Shown piece by piece: positions 45,301 through 57,208 of a stretch of 64,000 nt of DNA (its first letter is position 1; each line of letters begins with the position of its first letter). Position numbers and translations under genes: made by a program. The stretch is from Ecdyonurus torrentis (Eukaryota; Arthropoda; Insecta; Ephemeroptera; Heptageniidae), in NCBI GenBank assembly GCA_949318235.1, contig OX439132.1, forward strand, positions 20,848,217 to 20,912,216. The letters are read 5' to 3'. The notes beneath the pieces were generated by a model, which was given only the letters and a program-made list of their open reading frames with translations, did not search any database and was not told the origin of the DNA.

Positions 45301-47565
45301 TGAATTTTGAAGCAACTTGAAATAAAAATTAGGTCATTTTCATCTTATGACTTTTAAAATAGATAGGACACGTGAATTGCATATATTTTCACATCATCCT
45401 AATAAAGTGTCTCATTTTTAAGAAGTACTAGAAATTTTGTGAATTCACACGTATTTTTTGAATTTTGAAGCAACTTGAAATAAAAATTAGGTCATTTTCA
45501 TCTTATTACTTTTAAAATAGATAGGACACGTGAATTGCATATATTTTAACATCATCCTAATAAAGTGTCTCATTTTTAAGAAGTACTAGAAATTTTGTGA
45601 ATTCACACGTATTTTTTGAATTTTGAAGCGATGTTATATATTAAATAGGTTAATTTCATCTTATGACTTTTAAAATAGATAGGACACGTGAATTGCATAT
45701 ATTTTCACATCATCCTAATAAAGTACCTAATTTTTAAGAAGTACTAGAAATTTTGTGAATTCACACGTATTTTTTGAATTTTGAAGCAACTTGAAATAAA
45801 AATTAGGTCATTTTCATCTTATGACTTTTAAAATAGATAGGACACGTGAATTGCATATATTTTCACATCATCCTAATAAAGTGTCTCATTTTTAAGAAGT
45901 ACTAGAAATTTTGTGAATTCACACGTATTTTTTGAATTTTGAAGCAACTTGAAATAAAAATTAGGTCATTTTCATCTTATTACTTTTAAAATAGATAGGA
46001 CACGTGAATTGCATATATTTTTACATCATCCTAATAAAGTGTCTCATTTTTAAGAAGTACTAGAAATTTTGTGAATTCACACGTATTTTTTGAATTTTGA
46101 AGCGATGTTATATATTAAATAGGTTAATTTCATCTTATGACTTTTAAAATAGATAGGACACGTGAATTGCATATATTTTCAATTCATCCTAATAAAGTAC
46201 CTAATTTTTAAGAAGTACTAGAAATTTTGTGAATTCACACGTATTTTTTGAATTTTGAAGCAACTTGAAATAAAAATTAGGTCATTTTCATCTTATGACT
46301 TTTAAAATAGATAGGACACGTAAATTGCATATATTTTAACATCATCCTAATAAAGTACCTCAATTTTAAGAAGTACTAGAAATTTTGTGAATTCACACGT
46401 ATTTTTTGAATTTTGAAGCGATGTTATATATTAAATAGGTCATTTTCATCTAATTACTTTTAAAATAGATAGGACACGTGAATTGCATATATTTTCACAT
46501 CATCCTAATAAAGTACCTAATTTTTAAGAAGTACTAGAAATTTTGTGAATTCACACGTATTTTTTGAATTTTGAAGCAACTTGAAATAAAAATTAGGTCA
46601 TTTTCATCTTATGACTTTTTAAAACAGATAGGACACGTGAATTGCATATATTTTCACATCATCCTAATAAAGTGTCTCATTTTTAAGAAGTACTAGAAAT
46701 TTTGTGAATTCACACGTATTTTTTGAATTTTGAAGCAACTTGAAATAAAAATTAGGTCATTTTCATCTTATTACTTTTAAAATAGATAGGACACGTGAAT
46801 TGCATATATTTTCAATTCATCCTAATAAAGTACCTAATTTTTAAGAAGTACTAGAAATTTTGTGAATTCACACGTATTTTTTGAGTTTTGAAGCAACTTG
46901 AAATAAAAATTAGGTCATTTTCATCTTATGACTTTTAAAATAGTTAGGACACGTGAATTGCATATATTTTCACATCATCCTAATAAAGTACCTAATTTTT
47001 AAGAAGTACTAGAAATTTTGTGAATTCACACGTATTTTTTGAATTTTGAAGCGATGTTATATATTAAATAGGTTAATTTCATCTTATGACTTTTAAAATA
47101 GATAGGACACGTGAATTGCATATATTTTCAATTCATCCTAATAAAGTACCTAATTTTTAAGAAGTACTAGAAATTTGTGAATTCACACGTATTTTTTGAA
47201 TTTTGAAGCAACTTGAAATAAAAATTAGGTCATTTTCATCTTATTACTTTTAAAATAGATAGGACACGTGAATTGCATATATTTTTCAATTCATCCTAAT
47301 AAAGTACCTAATTTTTAAGAAGTACTAGAAATTTTGTGAATTCACACGTATTTTTTGAATTTTGAAGCAACTTGAAATAAAAATTAGGTCATTTTCATCT
47401 TATGACTTTTAAAATAGTTAGGACACGTGAATTGCATATATTTTAACATCATCCTAATTAAGTACCTCATTTTTAAGAAGTACTAGAAATTTTGTGAATT
47501 CACACGTATTTTTTGAATTTTGAAGCTATGATTAAAAAAATACGTGAATTGAATCTATCTTTTTT
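42364..47565 (+). repeat. Tandem array of a 158-bp monomer, about 33 copies
   Basis: The word ATCCTAATAAAG recurs every 158 bp from 42394 to 47451 (32 periods). Two monomer types differ in one block: CAACTTGAAATAAAAATTAG against CGATGTTATATATTAAATAG. Further small variants (AAGTACCTAA/AAGTGTCTCA, CTTATGAC/CTTATTAC, TTCACATC/TTCAATTC/TTAACATC) recur in combinations, which points to higher-order duplication. Every unit carries the perfect dyad TGTGAATTCACA, most carry CACGTG, and every unit has an AATAAA. The array sits just upstream of the transposase ORF and in the same orientation as its candidate leader intron. Confidence 0.97.
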
Positions 47566-48413
47566 TTTTTGCAGAATATGCAGTTCCAAGATTTTCTAGC
47601 ATCTACCATGTCTAAATTTTATTTATCCTTACCTTTAGTTTATTTGTTTATGTTTGCAATTAAACTATCCAGATTGTTGTGTTAAATATTTACTGAAAAA
47701 AGCTATTATGCTTTGAAAACTAATTGTTCATTTTATTGTAACATATTTATCTATTGTATCATATTTGAATTCGTTAAATTATATAAATTATTATTAGTTT
47801 TTATATTTTCATGATGAAAAAAAATATAAAGATTGAAAATTATACCAATAATTATAAACATGAAATTTTTATATTTATTTAGCTTTGATAATTGTTTTAA
47901 ATACAATTTTTGTAAGAGTTACTACCATTATAAATAATTTTTTTAGAAATGCATTAAGTTTAACAATTAATAATTTATTTGTTTTTTGACTTGTAAAAAT
48001 CCTAATGTTAGTTTGAGATTGAATAGAATATATTTGTGTATGTTATGTCTGAAATTAAATTTACATTCTCCTAGTGGGACGTTTGACTAAGAATCAGGTG
48101 TTAGAGCTATAAAATATATTATATTATTTAAAAAAGCATAATTTAAAAGTGTTTTAAATTTTAATATCAATATTTGCTAATTTCTAGATGAATGAATGAA
48201 ATTATTTTTTGTTTGGTACCAATTATTTTTATTTTTTATACGTTTATCTGTATAAAGTATTCAAATCATAAACAATTATTTTTTTTCTGCTCTAACTTGT
48301 AGAGACGCTGTTTAATGTTGACTATGCACTTTAAAATACTTATTATTTAAAGTGTTATTTCTCTGCTTATTATTGTTTTATGCCATACTTTAAAAAAAAT
48401 TGAAATTACTAAA
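47566..48413 (+). other. Leader region of the transposase ORF, with splice acceptor
   Basis: A T tract plus GCAG gives a strong acceptor at 47574, just after the last repeat monomer. A 35-codon ORF (47578-47685) opens immediately and could act as an upstream ORF. The remainder up to the ATG at 48414 is AT-rich with no other ORF. A transcript from the leader exons ending at 41856 would splice out the whole 158-bp array. Confidence 0.45.
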
Positions 48414-51400
48414 ATGGGTTTTAAAAAGAAGGTTGTTAACAGCAGAACAAAGATTTTGATCAATCAGAAAAATGTATTGATGTTTGCAAAAATTAGACCT
48501 GATTTAGTTCAAAGTAATATCTTTGATGCTAAGAAATTTGCTGAGGAGTTTGTAAAGCATTACTACTGCGATAGTAGCCGTGGTCATAAATCTGCAATTG
48601 TTAGTAAAGTAAGAAAGTATGCACTTACTTATAAAAAACACATTCTACATACCATAACTGTTAATAAAGAAGATTCTTCGTGTAATAGAAAATTAATTCA
48701 AGATGAAGATATTTTTTCAAGCATATCTCTTAAAGATACGACCAATTTAGAATTTTCTTGTACAAATCCTTCTGCTGATTTTGAAGCAGACACTTCTAGT
48801 AAAAATTTTGAGGAAAATTCCAATCATCATTCCAATACAGATAACAGTCTAGAAAAAACAGTTCCTCGTGTTGTAGATTGCATTCTTCCAGAAACAAAAC
48901 GTCATTTTTCAATTTTTACTAAAAATGAATCTGAAATTCCTTTAGTTGAAGTTCATAAAAAAATTGATATTGATCACACTGATTTTCTTAGTTCATTGAA
49001 AGAATTTTATGATGTTAGTGTTAAAGATTCAAATGATGAATCTGCTAGACTTTGCCTACAACCAAACACAATTAATTATAAAAAATCTGGAAATCAACAT
49101 TTACTTACACAAGATGAAATTTCTGTTTCTGAACATGATAGTTGTGATAATAAAGATGTAAATAAGCTGACAAATAGCCCTCTAACACCAATTAAAACAT
49201 CTTTAGAATGTAATAAAAATATTACTCCATTAACTAAACTTAAGCTCAAGCTTCAAAATAGTTTTCATGTTCCACCTAGGAAATTTGAAATGTTTATACC
49301 TTACACAGTTTTTCTAGATCTGTGCGACCAAACGAATAACAAACATTGGCAAATGAAACCATACTGGGGAAGAACGTTTAATAAGTATTTCCAGCAAACT
49401 AACAAGTACTGTACATTGAAATTTGGCAACAAATACTTCTCTAAGATAGGAGGAAGAAGAAAAAATAAAAACTTTTTCACTGGAAGTGCAACATGCAAAC
49501 ATAGTCACACTACCTCAACTGGTTGCACTGAAAATTGCTTAAGTTTCTCTTTTATCGTAAAATCAAAACCATCACAAAATTGCGATGTATGTGTCATTGT
49601 TACTTCTTTTGGTACCTTTGGGCACACTGATGGCATTGTATACCGTCGCCATGTAGCAGGTAATCAACGTGAAAATCTTATTGCAAAGTGTGATGGAAAA
49701 CCACCTTTAAAAATGGAACAAAATTTAAGATGTAAAGTTGACTTTGATGTGCAATGCCAAGGAAACTTTACCAACATGCCAAATAAGGAAATAATTGCTA
49801 CTGCTCAGAAAGAAGGAAGAAAAAAAAATGATCTGAGTGAAGATGATTTTGAAGATTTAGTGTTGTCTATAAAACTTTTTGAAAACTATAAAGAATTTGA
49901 AAGCCAATCAAAAAATATGACTGACGGTTTTATAAGAGGATTAGTTTTTAAAGAATTTTCAGTTGTATTTTTTTGTGAAGCTCAACTAGCCAAAGCAAGA
50001 AGAATATTTGGGAAGACCAAAGCATTGAATCTCTACCTTGATGCCACTGGTTGCATAGCTAGAAAACCAAAAGAAGTTAAAAAAAAATTATTCTACTATG
50101 CTTTGGTTGCAAAAGAAACTAAATCTAAAGAAGTATCATTCCCTGTGGCAGAATGTTTCACATGCAACAACACCGTTGGCGGGATAAACTATTTCTTAGA
50201 CTTAGTGGTTCAAGATATGTTTAAGTTATTTGCTTGGGAAATAAAAGTCACTAAAATTTCCACCGACTTCAGTTTTGCCATGATGCAAGCTGTAAGTCGG
50301 TGCTTCAATCGGTGTGATTTGATAGCTTATATCAATACATGTTATGATATTTTGACAGGTAAAATTGAATTTCCTTGCATTCTGACAGTGCAGCATGTAT
50401 GTAACTCTCACGTTACTAAGTTTGTTAACGATCACATAAACTTGTTGACAAATGAAAACGAAACAGCATGTTCATTTGCCAAAATTTGGTTTGCTAACTT
50501 GCAGCATTGTCGAACTCTGAAAGAAGCTGAAGAACTTCTGGAACATTTTTCAGTTCTTGTCAACACTAAATATCAAAGTAATGAAGTAATTGAAGCATTT
50601 TCCCATATTAAAAGTCTTGAAAGTCATGATGAAGCAAATGAAATAATAGTCGAACGAATTGAGGATGATGCAAAAATGAAAAAAGTCCAGAGAGAGAGAT
50701 CAAAGTTTACACACCACTTCAGAAAATTTACTAAACTTGAACAAAATGATTCAAAAGTAAAAGAACAAAATAACGAAGTTGAAGAAAATCTCTCACAAAA
50801 AGACTGTGAAAAGCATAACAAAGAAAGTGAAAATTATGTTCCAGATAAGGCTACACATAATCTAGAGAATGAAGATGGTCAAAATCATGAAAAATTAAAA
50901 AAAAAAATAAATCCTTACTACATTGAAAATTTTCTAAAATACTTAGAAGATAATCTTCTTGCATATTTTCCCATCTGGAGTGGGGTGATGTTTCGTTATC
51001 TGGATGACTACAAGGACAATTTAAGGTACAGAGAGACCAATAGTGTCATAGAAAGCTGGATGAAGAAAGTAAAATACATTAGACAAGAGAAACAGAAAAA
51101 CGTCAAGGTTGGAAGATGTGTAAGAAAGAGTGCTGAAGAAGTAAAAGCAATTATATCTGCTACCTTAGGCCCTGATAAGAAAAGAAAATACATAAAGACT
51201 GTTAGCAAATTAAACTCAGATGATAGTAACTGCAGTTTGGATGCACTGGAGAGTTGGAGTAAACGAGGAGCTAAAGTTAAGACTGGACAAGCTTACTATG
51301 AAAAAGCTTTTCCTTCAACATTTAGTAAAGAAATAGTAAAGAAAAGGAAAAGGAAGAAATTATATAAAAGTAGCACAAAGAATACAGCATGCACTCTAAG

Positions 51401-52907
51401 TAATAATGCTTCAACTCCAACTGCTAGCTTAGTAGAAAAAGAAGATGCATCTTCCATGGATTATAAACATAAAAATGTAGAAGCAGCAAGGAAAAAACTA
51501 GAATTTTCAGAAAAATTTACATCTGCTAGCAATGCCAAAAAAATGAGGCTTTCTAAAACTGAAAATTCTCAGACAACTGAAGTGTGTAAAAGGAAACTGT
51601 CGTTAATAAAAGAGGAACCTGAAGAAGGTGAGGGTGAAGATGGATATGAAAGCTGTAGTACTGTAACTGAATATGGCGAAAAGGCATACATATCAGATGA
51701 AAAAGACAAAAGAATTTTAAGTCAAGAAAAAGTTGTAGATAAAAAGTATGTAGAAATTACTTCAGACTCTGACTCAGAAGTTTCTAAACCTAAGAGTTCA
51801 AAAAAAAGAATAGTTAAAATACCGTGTAAATTCATAGATTTTGATACCTCAAAGAAAGGTCAAAAAGTTCTGAAACATTCTGAAACAATGTTTCGAAACA
51901 ACTTACCTAAATATTCAGAGACTATTGGCATTAATAGATTTTCCAAAACCCTGCACGATATAACAATTAGTGATGCTGTTTTGAAAAATCTTGAACCAAA
52001 TGCATGGTTGGATGACGATTTAGTATATGCGTTCATTGCTTCAAAGACAGAACAATTGCAAAATAACTACTTTAAAGTATGTGTCCTGCATCCATTGTTA
52101 CATTTTATGTTGTTAGGTGATGCAATGAGAAAACCAAAAGTCTTAAAAGAAAACTTTTACCAAATAGACTTTCTTAAATGTAATATTTGCTTCCTTCCAG
52201 TGGTATATAACAGCCATTGGTATCTCATAATATTTAACATTAAAACAAAAACTGTATTAGTTCTGCATTCATTTTCAAAAAAGAAAATTTATAGTATCAG
52301 TTACATAAAAACCATGTTGGACGTGTATTTAAAAGAGCTGAATGGCATTTACTATAATCAAAACGGTTGTTCTGTTGACTGGAACAACTGGACGTTCTTG
52401 TATCCTAACGATAATCCAAACCAAACCAACAGCAATGACTGTGGAGTGCACATATGTGCATTAGCATACTTGGTATGTGAAGCACCTGGAATTTACAACT
52501 ATAGTGAGAAAGATATAAATTGTGCCAGAGCTTATATGCTGCATTACCTGTGCACTCATAAGCAGGAAATCTCTCATTTAGAACATTACTATAAAGCATG
52601 CTTTTCAAGCAGACATCAAAAACCTAGATCTAATGAAATAACTGTAGCAATTAATATGCTACCTCAATATAACTTACAATGTTCACCTCCTGAAAACTCT
52701 ACAACAGTACAATACTTAGCTAAATTAAAAAATAACTTTTTTAAAGCATCTCAAACAACGTGTGCCTTGCGAGAATGTTGTTTGCGATCAAGAGACGAAA
52801 TGATATATTGTGTTAAATGTATGGATTGGTATCACATGGCTTGTCTTAAATTATCTGGTGCAATCAGTCCAAATGTAGATTTTGTATGTCCAATGTGTGC
52901 AAATTAG
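48414..52907 (+). CDS. MULE/Foldback(NOF)-like DDE transposase fused to Ulp1-type protease and PHD finger
   Basis: An uninterrupted, intronless ORF of 1497 residues. Residues 1-300 are polar and unrecognised. About 300-430 has a Cys/His-rich region (SATCKHSHTTSTGCTENC) typical of MULE N-terminal zinc modules. The RNase H-like core is LNLYLDATG (Asp543), KISTDFSF (Asp618) and NSVIESW (Glu880), with a Cys/His helical region (QHVCNSH) and a charged insertion between Asp618 and Glu880. Residues about 1183-1370 form a Ulp1/SENP-like C48 fold with His1268 (SHWYL), Gln1337 and Cys1343 (QTNSNDCG). The usual Asp position appears to be His1285 (VLHSF). The C-terminus (1450-1495) is a C4HC3 PHD finger. 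MULE-family transposases with Ulp1 domains are known. The Foldback/NOF affinity rests on motif order and context. The lack of breaks suggests recent activity. Confidence 0.85.
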   Translation: MGFKKKVVNSRTKILINQKNVLMFAKIRPDLVQSNIFDAKKFAEEFVKHYYCDSSRGHKSAIVSKVRKYALTYKKHILHTITVNKEDSSCNRKLIQDEDIFSSISLKDTTNLEFSCTNPSADFEADTSSKNFEENSNHHSNTDNSLEKTVPRVVDCILPETKRHFSIFTKNESEIPLVEVHKKIDIDHTDFLSSLKEFYDVSVKDSNDESARLCLQPNTINYKKSGNQHLLTQDEISVSEHDSCDNKDVNKLTNSPLTPIKTSLECNKNITPLTKLKLKLQNSFHVPPRKFEMFIPYTVFLDLCDQTNNKHWQMKPYWGRTFNKYFQQTNKYCTLKFGNKYFSKIGGRRKNKNFFTGSATCKHSHTTSTGCTENCLSFSFIVKSKPSQNCDVCVIVTSFGTFGHTDGIVYRRHVAGNQRENLIAKCDGKPPLKMEQNLRCKVDFDVQCQGNFTNMPNKEIIATAQKEGRKKNDLSEDDFEDLVLSIKLFENYKEFESQSKNMTDGFIRGLVFKEFSVVFFCEAQLAKARRIFGKTKALNLYLDATGCIARKPKEVKKKLFYYALVAKETKSKEVSFPVAECFTCNNTVGGINYFLDLVVQDMFKLFAWEIKVTKISTDFSFAMMQAVSRCFNRCDLIAYINTCYDILTGKIEFPCILTVQHVCNSHVTKFVNDHINLLTNENETACSFAKIWFANLQHCRTLKEAEELLEHFSVLVNTKYQSNEVIEAFSHIKSLESHDEANEIIVERIEDDAKMKKVQRERSKFTHHFRKFTKLEQNDSKVKEQNNEVEENLSQKDCEKHNKESENYVPDKATHNLENEDGQNHEKLKKKINPYYIENFLKYLEDNLLAYFPIWSGVMFRYLDDYKDNLRYRETNSVIESWMKKVKYIRQEKQKNVKVGRCVRKSAEEVKAIISATLGPDKKRKYIKTVSKLNSDDSNCSLDALESWSKRGAKVKTGQAYYEKAFPSTFSKEIVKKRKRKKLYKSSTKNTACTLSNNASTPTASLVEKEDASSMDYKHKNVEAARKKLEFSEKFTSASNAKKMRLSKTENSQTTEVCKRKLSLIKEEPEEGEGEDGYESCSTVTEYGEKAYISDEKDKRILSQEKVVDKKYVEITSDSDSEVSKPKSSKKRIVKIPCKFIDFDTSKKGQKVLKHSETMFRNNLPKYSETIGINRFSKTLHDITISDAVLKNLEPNAWLDDDLVYAFIASKTEQLQNNYFKVCVLHPLLHFMLLGDAMRKPKVLKENFYQIDFLKCNICFLPVVYNSHWYLIIFNIKTKTVLVLHSFSKKKIYSISYIKTMLDVYLKELNGIYYNQNGCSVDWNNWTFLYPNDNPNQTNSNDCGVHICALAYLVCEAPGIYNYSEKDINCARAYMLHYLCTHKQEISHLEHYYKACFSSRHQKPRSNEITVAINMLPQYNLQCSPPENSTTVQYLAKLKNNFFKASQTTCALRECCLRSRDEMIYCVKCMDWYHMACLKLSGAISPNVDFVCPMCAN

Positions 52908-52909
52908 CT

Positions 52910-53511
52910 GTCTATAGTATTTCGTAGAAACACAATTTTGTTATGAAAATTTATTAGAGACTTAGTGCTAAACTTTACTGTTGCTTAATGTCGGCAAGAC
53001 CGACGCACGGTAAATTTACACTAACGGTCATAAAAAATTCTTATATTTTTTCTTAAAAAATTCAATTTATGATAAAACTTTGCTACATTGGCTAGATTTG
53101 CTATTCATATGGTTTTTATACTTAAATGTGTTATATAATATCAATTTTATTTAAATATATTTTTTGTTGTAATTTAAATGTAATTAAGATCCATTAAGCT
53201 AATATAACGTTTTATCTAAAGCAAAAACCAGCGATATGTATATATGCATATAATGTGTAACAGAATTAGCAGTGCCTAGTATTGCGTAGAAACATTATTT
53301 TGTATTCAATTTTTTTTGTTTGTAAGTGCTAAATTTTACTGTTGCTTAATGTCGGCAAGACCGACGCACGGTAAATTTACAATAACGTTCATAAAAAAAA
53401 TATAATTTTCCTAAACAATATTCAATTTATGATAAAATGATACCTCTTTCTTTAGATTCTTATAATATATGGTTTTTATGCTCATAAGTGTTATTTATTG
53501 TCAATTTTATG

Positions 53512-53515
<4 letters not shown>
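52910..53515 (+). repeat. Two-copy tandem duplication downstream of the transposase ORF
   Basis: Units of about 355 bp and 250 bp (52910-53265 and 53266-53515) share TATTGCGTAGAAACA-like starts, TGTTGCTTAATGTCGG and ACGGTAAATTTACA, then ATTCAATTTATGATAAAA. Each contains the dyad GTCGG-CAAGA-CCGAC and flanking TAAATTTAC inverted words. They may be 3' regulatory or terminal repeats of the transposon. Confidence 0.8.

Positions 53516-53517
<2 letters not shown>

Positions 53518-53585
<68 letters not shown>
53518..53585. repeat. (TA)n microsatellite
   Basis: About 65 bp of TA dinucleotide closing the second 3' repeat unit. The following DNA to about 54600 is AT-rich with no supportable feature. 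Confidence 0.95.
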
Positions 53586-54608
53586 GAAGATCATCACTTT
53601 TAACGTTTTAGAAATTAGGAGACTTTCGTATACCAACGCTTATCCTAAGTTTCTGTTATTCTCTTATGTTTAAATAATAATAATATGAATTATTAATTAA
53701 TTTTAATTTTTTTAAATATTTCTATATAACAAATGCTTTTCTTATAACATGTAAGATACATCTTCAGAAGTTGCCTCATTGCATTGTATATATATTGATT
53801 TTATGTTTGTCTGAATCATTCATAACTTTATATGTAAATATCTATGACATTTTATCATATAAAATCTTAGAAATACGATTTTAAGTAACAGTATTCTCAA
53901 ATTTATTATAAATACATAATTTGTACATTTTGAAACTAATTTGGTATGATTTGTAATTTTTTTAACAGAAATAACCGCTTATCATTATTATAATTTTTAA
54001 TTTATGTTTTGAAGCCTAAAATTTAAAACTAGAATAGCTGTCTTAAAATGGTATTTAAATTTATACTTCTATAAAAGTTGTATTAAATTTGTAAAACATG
54101 TTGGATGTTACATGTTATTTTCAACTTTTCTTGAGTGTTTCTATGTTTCCAAAGAAAGGATTTTCTCTCATGGTAAAAATTTGCTCTTTATTCCTTAAAG
54201 TATCTTCATGCTTGCATGAAAGTAATTGTATACAAATCTAAGATGTTCTTTGATAAAAGTTGTTATATTTCGTGAGAACCATTGTCAACTTATTAAAAAT
54301 ATATATATTTTTTAATATAAAATAAATGAATTATAATAAAAAATGGCAGAGGAAAGTATCAAAAACCAACACTAAATAATTTCATTCAAAAACAGAAAGA
54401 AAATCTTACTGAAAAGACTTGAGTAATTTAAAATTATTTGATATATTGTAACTGAGTATTTTTTTTAATTTGGGGTATACGTATAACCTTATTAGTTTTA
54501 CTACAACTAGTATTTATTATATGATTCTTAGGGTTGTTATTGTATGGTGTTTCTGTTAGTTATATGGATTTTGTTTTTGTCAAATTCTTGTCAATATTTA
54601 TAGTACTA

Positions 54609-56877
54609 ACAAGTAGGAATATGAACGCCAAAAAGAAAATCGGCTCAAATTGATATTCAAGGTGTATTTTGTGACCAAACGTCGATTCTCAAAGTTTTAG
54701 CTTCGGAACGCCATATTTACGGCCGTTACGGCCCTTTGAAATTTGCCGTAAAATACATGTAATCAAATGGGACGTAAAATATTGTTTCACACGATTGCGT
54801 CCGCGGGGTCAAATCCTATGTAAAAAGTGACGTACTTTCCGAATATCAGGCTTAAAATATCGTAAAGTCAAAATTACGGGAGTTACTGGCACCCCATGTG
54901 CCACCTTGTCGGACTTTTAGGTCGTCTCTCCTCTCTGTAAATTTTAAAATGATTTTAAATGCGTTTTTAAACACATATTCTTTTAGAAAATATAATTTCC
55001 AATCGAATGGTATGCATAAAGTAGGAGTTTGGCACATATATTAGGTACTTGCGGGCTTCGGAAGTGCAAAACGAACGATACTAGTGCTGCAGAGCGCACA
55101 AATAGCATTGGGGTAAATGGGGAAAATTCAGACTCTTTGATGAAGTACTAAAAAAAGGCGTAACGGTACGCCATGTAAAAATTGGTCTACATTACGAAAA
55201 AATTAGTATTGTTTTCCTAATCATAAAATTAAGCCCCCCAAGGGGCTACATAGGGGTCTCTCTGCCTGTTTGAGCGGTACTTGCCGCTTTTTTATTGCTG
55301 ATTATAAAATTCCACGCACAATCAAATCTTCATGTTACAATATTATTTGTATGCAAATAAATTAAATTTCTGAATTGTTGGTGTGCATAACATGCAGTTT
55401 AGGCATTTTTGGTAGGCAACAGTGGGTTTAAAAGTCAACATTTTAGCTTTGACGCATGGATTTTTTGGTGACCTGCTATTTTTGATCAAAAGTTTAAGGA
55501 AAAAACAGCTTAAATTCACGTGTTTCGTACAAGGTTACATATCTCAAAAGTGGTTAAAGATAGAAAATTGATGGCAGCCAATGTTTTGTTGTTAACTAAT
55601 TTTTACATCTTTTCATTTCTTTATATACAATCTAGCGTCATTTTTTAAGGGCCCATTTAAGGGTTCATAATTGGTCTAAAAATATCTTATTTTCAGCTGT
55701 GCGCGTGACTCTGTAGACGATATTCGTAATATCACGTAATAATAATTATACTGCACAGTAAAACAAGTACATTTTAAAATATAACAATATTTTAGCTAAA
55801 TTTTAACTAATAACTAACTAAAACTTTATGTTATACTTGAAAAGAAAAGGCATAAGTTTTGTTATGTTTTTTATCTATATTTATACTATATGACACATGA
55901 AAAGAATAAATTACGTAGTTTATGCTGTATTTAAATCATTATAGCATAAATGTTGCTAAATTATAACAACATGTACAGCAAAATAATTATGCTATTGTAA
56001 CAATGCAGTGTAGCATATAGATTATGCTGTATTGAACAATTTTTGCTGAAAATGAGCTAGCATAATTGTTACGTGTTTAAATGCGTAGCATACCTTGAAC
56101 AAAAAAATAATAAAAATTTGTTAATAACCTGACAAAGGTTTTTTTTTTTTTTTTTAATCGGCTTCAAAATTGCGCAGTTGTTTAACGTTTATAAAAGCAT
56201 TTTCTATTTTACCTGTTATTAAATGGGCAAATTTTTAAAAGTTCAGTCATGCCTTTAAAAATAATTTTTAAAAAATATAACTTAATTTTCTTGTTTCTTG
56301 AGTTAAAATTGACCTTCAAACATGTGTTACTCAAAATTTTGAGACACTTTTTTTGAATTTTCCCCATTAACCCCAATGTCATTTGTGCGCTCTGCAGCAC
56401 TAGTATCGTTTGTTTTGCACTTCCGAAGCCCGCAAGTACCTAAAATATGTGCTAAACTCCTACTTTATGCATACCATTCGATTGGAAATTATATTTTCTA
56501 AAAGAATATGTCGTTAAAAACGCATTTAAAATCATTTTAAAATTTACAGAGAGGAGAGACGACCTAAAAGTCCGACAAGGTGGCACATGGGGTGCCAGTA
56601 ACTCCCATAATTTTGACTTTACGATATTTTAAGCCTGATATTCGGAAAGTACGTCACTTTTTACATAGGATTTGACCCCGCGGACGCAATCGTGTGAAAC
56701 AATATTTCACGTCCCATTTGATTACATGTATTTTACGGCAAATTTCAAAGGGCCGTAACGGCCGTAAATATGGCGTTCCGCAGCTAAAACTTTGAGAATC
56801 GACGTTTGGTCACAAAATACACCTTGAATATCAATTTGAGCCGATTTCCTTTTTGGCGTTCATTTTCCTCTACTTGT
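54609..56877. mobile_element. 2.3-kb foldback element with about 520-bp inverted arms
   Basis: The arms 54609-55128 and 56353-56877 are nearly identical reverse complements, for example AACGCCAAAAAGAAAATCGG, ATTTACGGCCGTTACGGCCC and GTGCTGCAGAGCGCACAAAT. The interior (55129-56352) has no ORF of note. It is probably a non-autonomous DNA transposon of the long-TIR type, lying 1.7 kb after the transposase ORF. No target duplication was resolved. Confidence 0.85.
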
Positions 56878-57208
56878 AAGGTTTTTACATAGATAAATTT
56901 TTTAATTAATTAAAGAAGAACTATATTGAACAGCTATATAAATTATTTCACACACTCAACAAAATATTATTAGATTAGTAGAGAAATATAAGTGTTTAAT
57001 TTATATTGAATAAAATATGTATATATATATATGTATACCTGAATATATCTATTGTTATGTATTGATAACATGCAATAATTGCATTCATAGTTAGTTATAT
57101 AACAACAATGAAATATATATGTTTGTAATGTTTGCATTTTATATTTGATAATAAATAATATATTTTGTCTCAAATAATATGTAGATATATATTTTTGAAT
57201 AATATCGA

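Noticed and set aside
42364..47565. Regularly spaced repeats considered as a CRISPR-like array
   Set aside because: The monomers are 158 bp, contiguous, with no unique spacers, and lie in a eukaryotic genome. This is satellite-type DNA.
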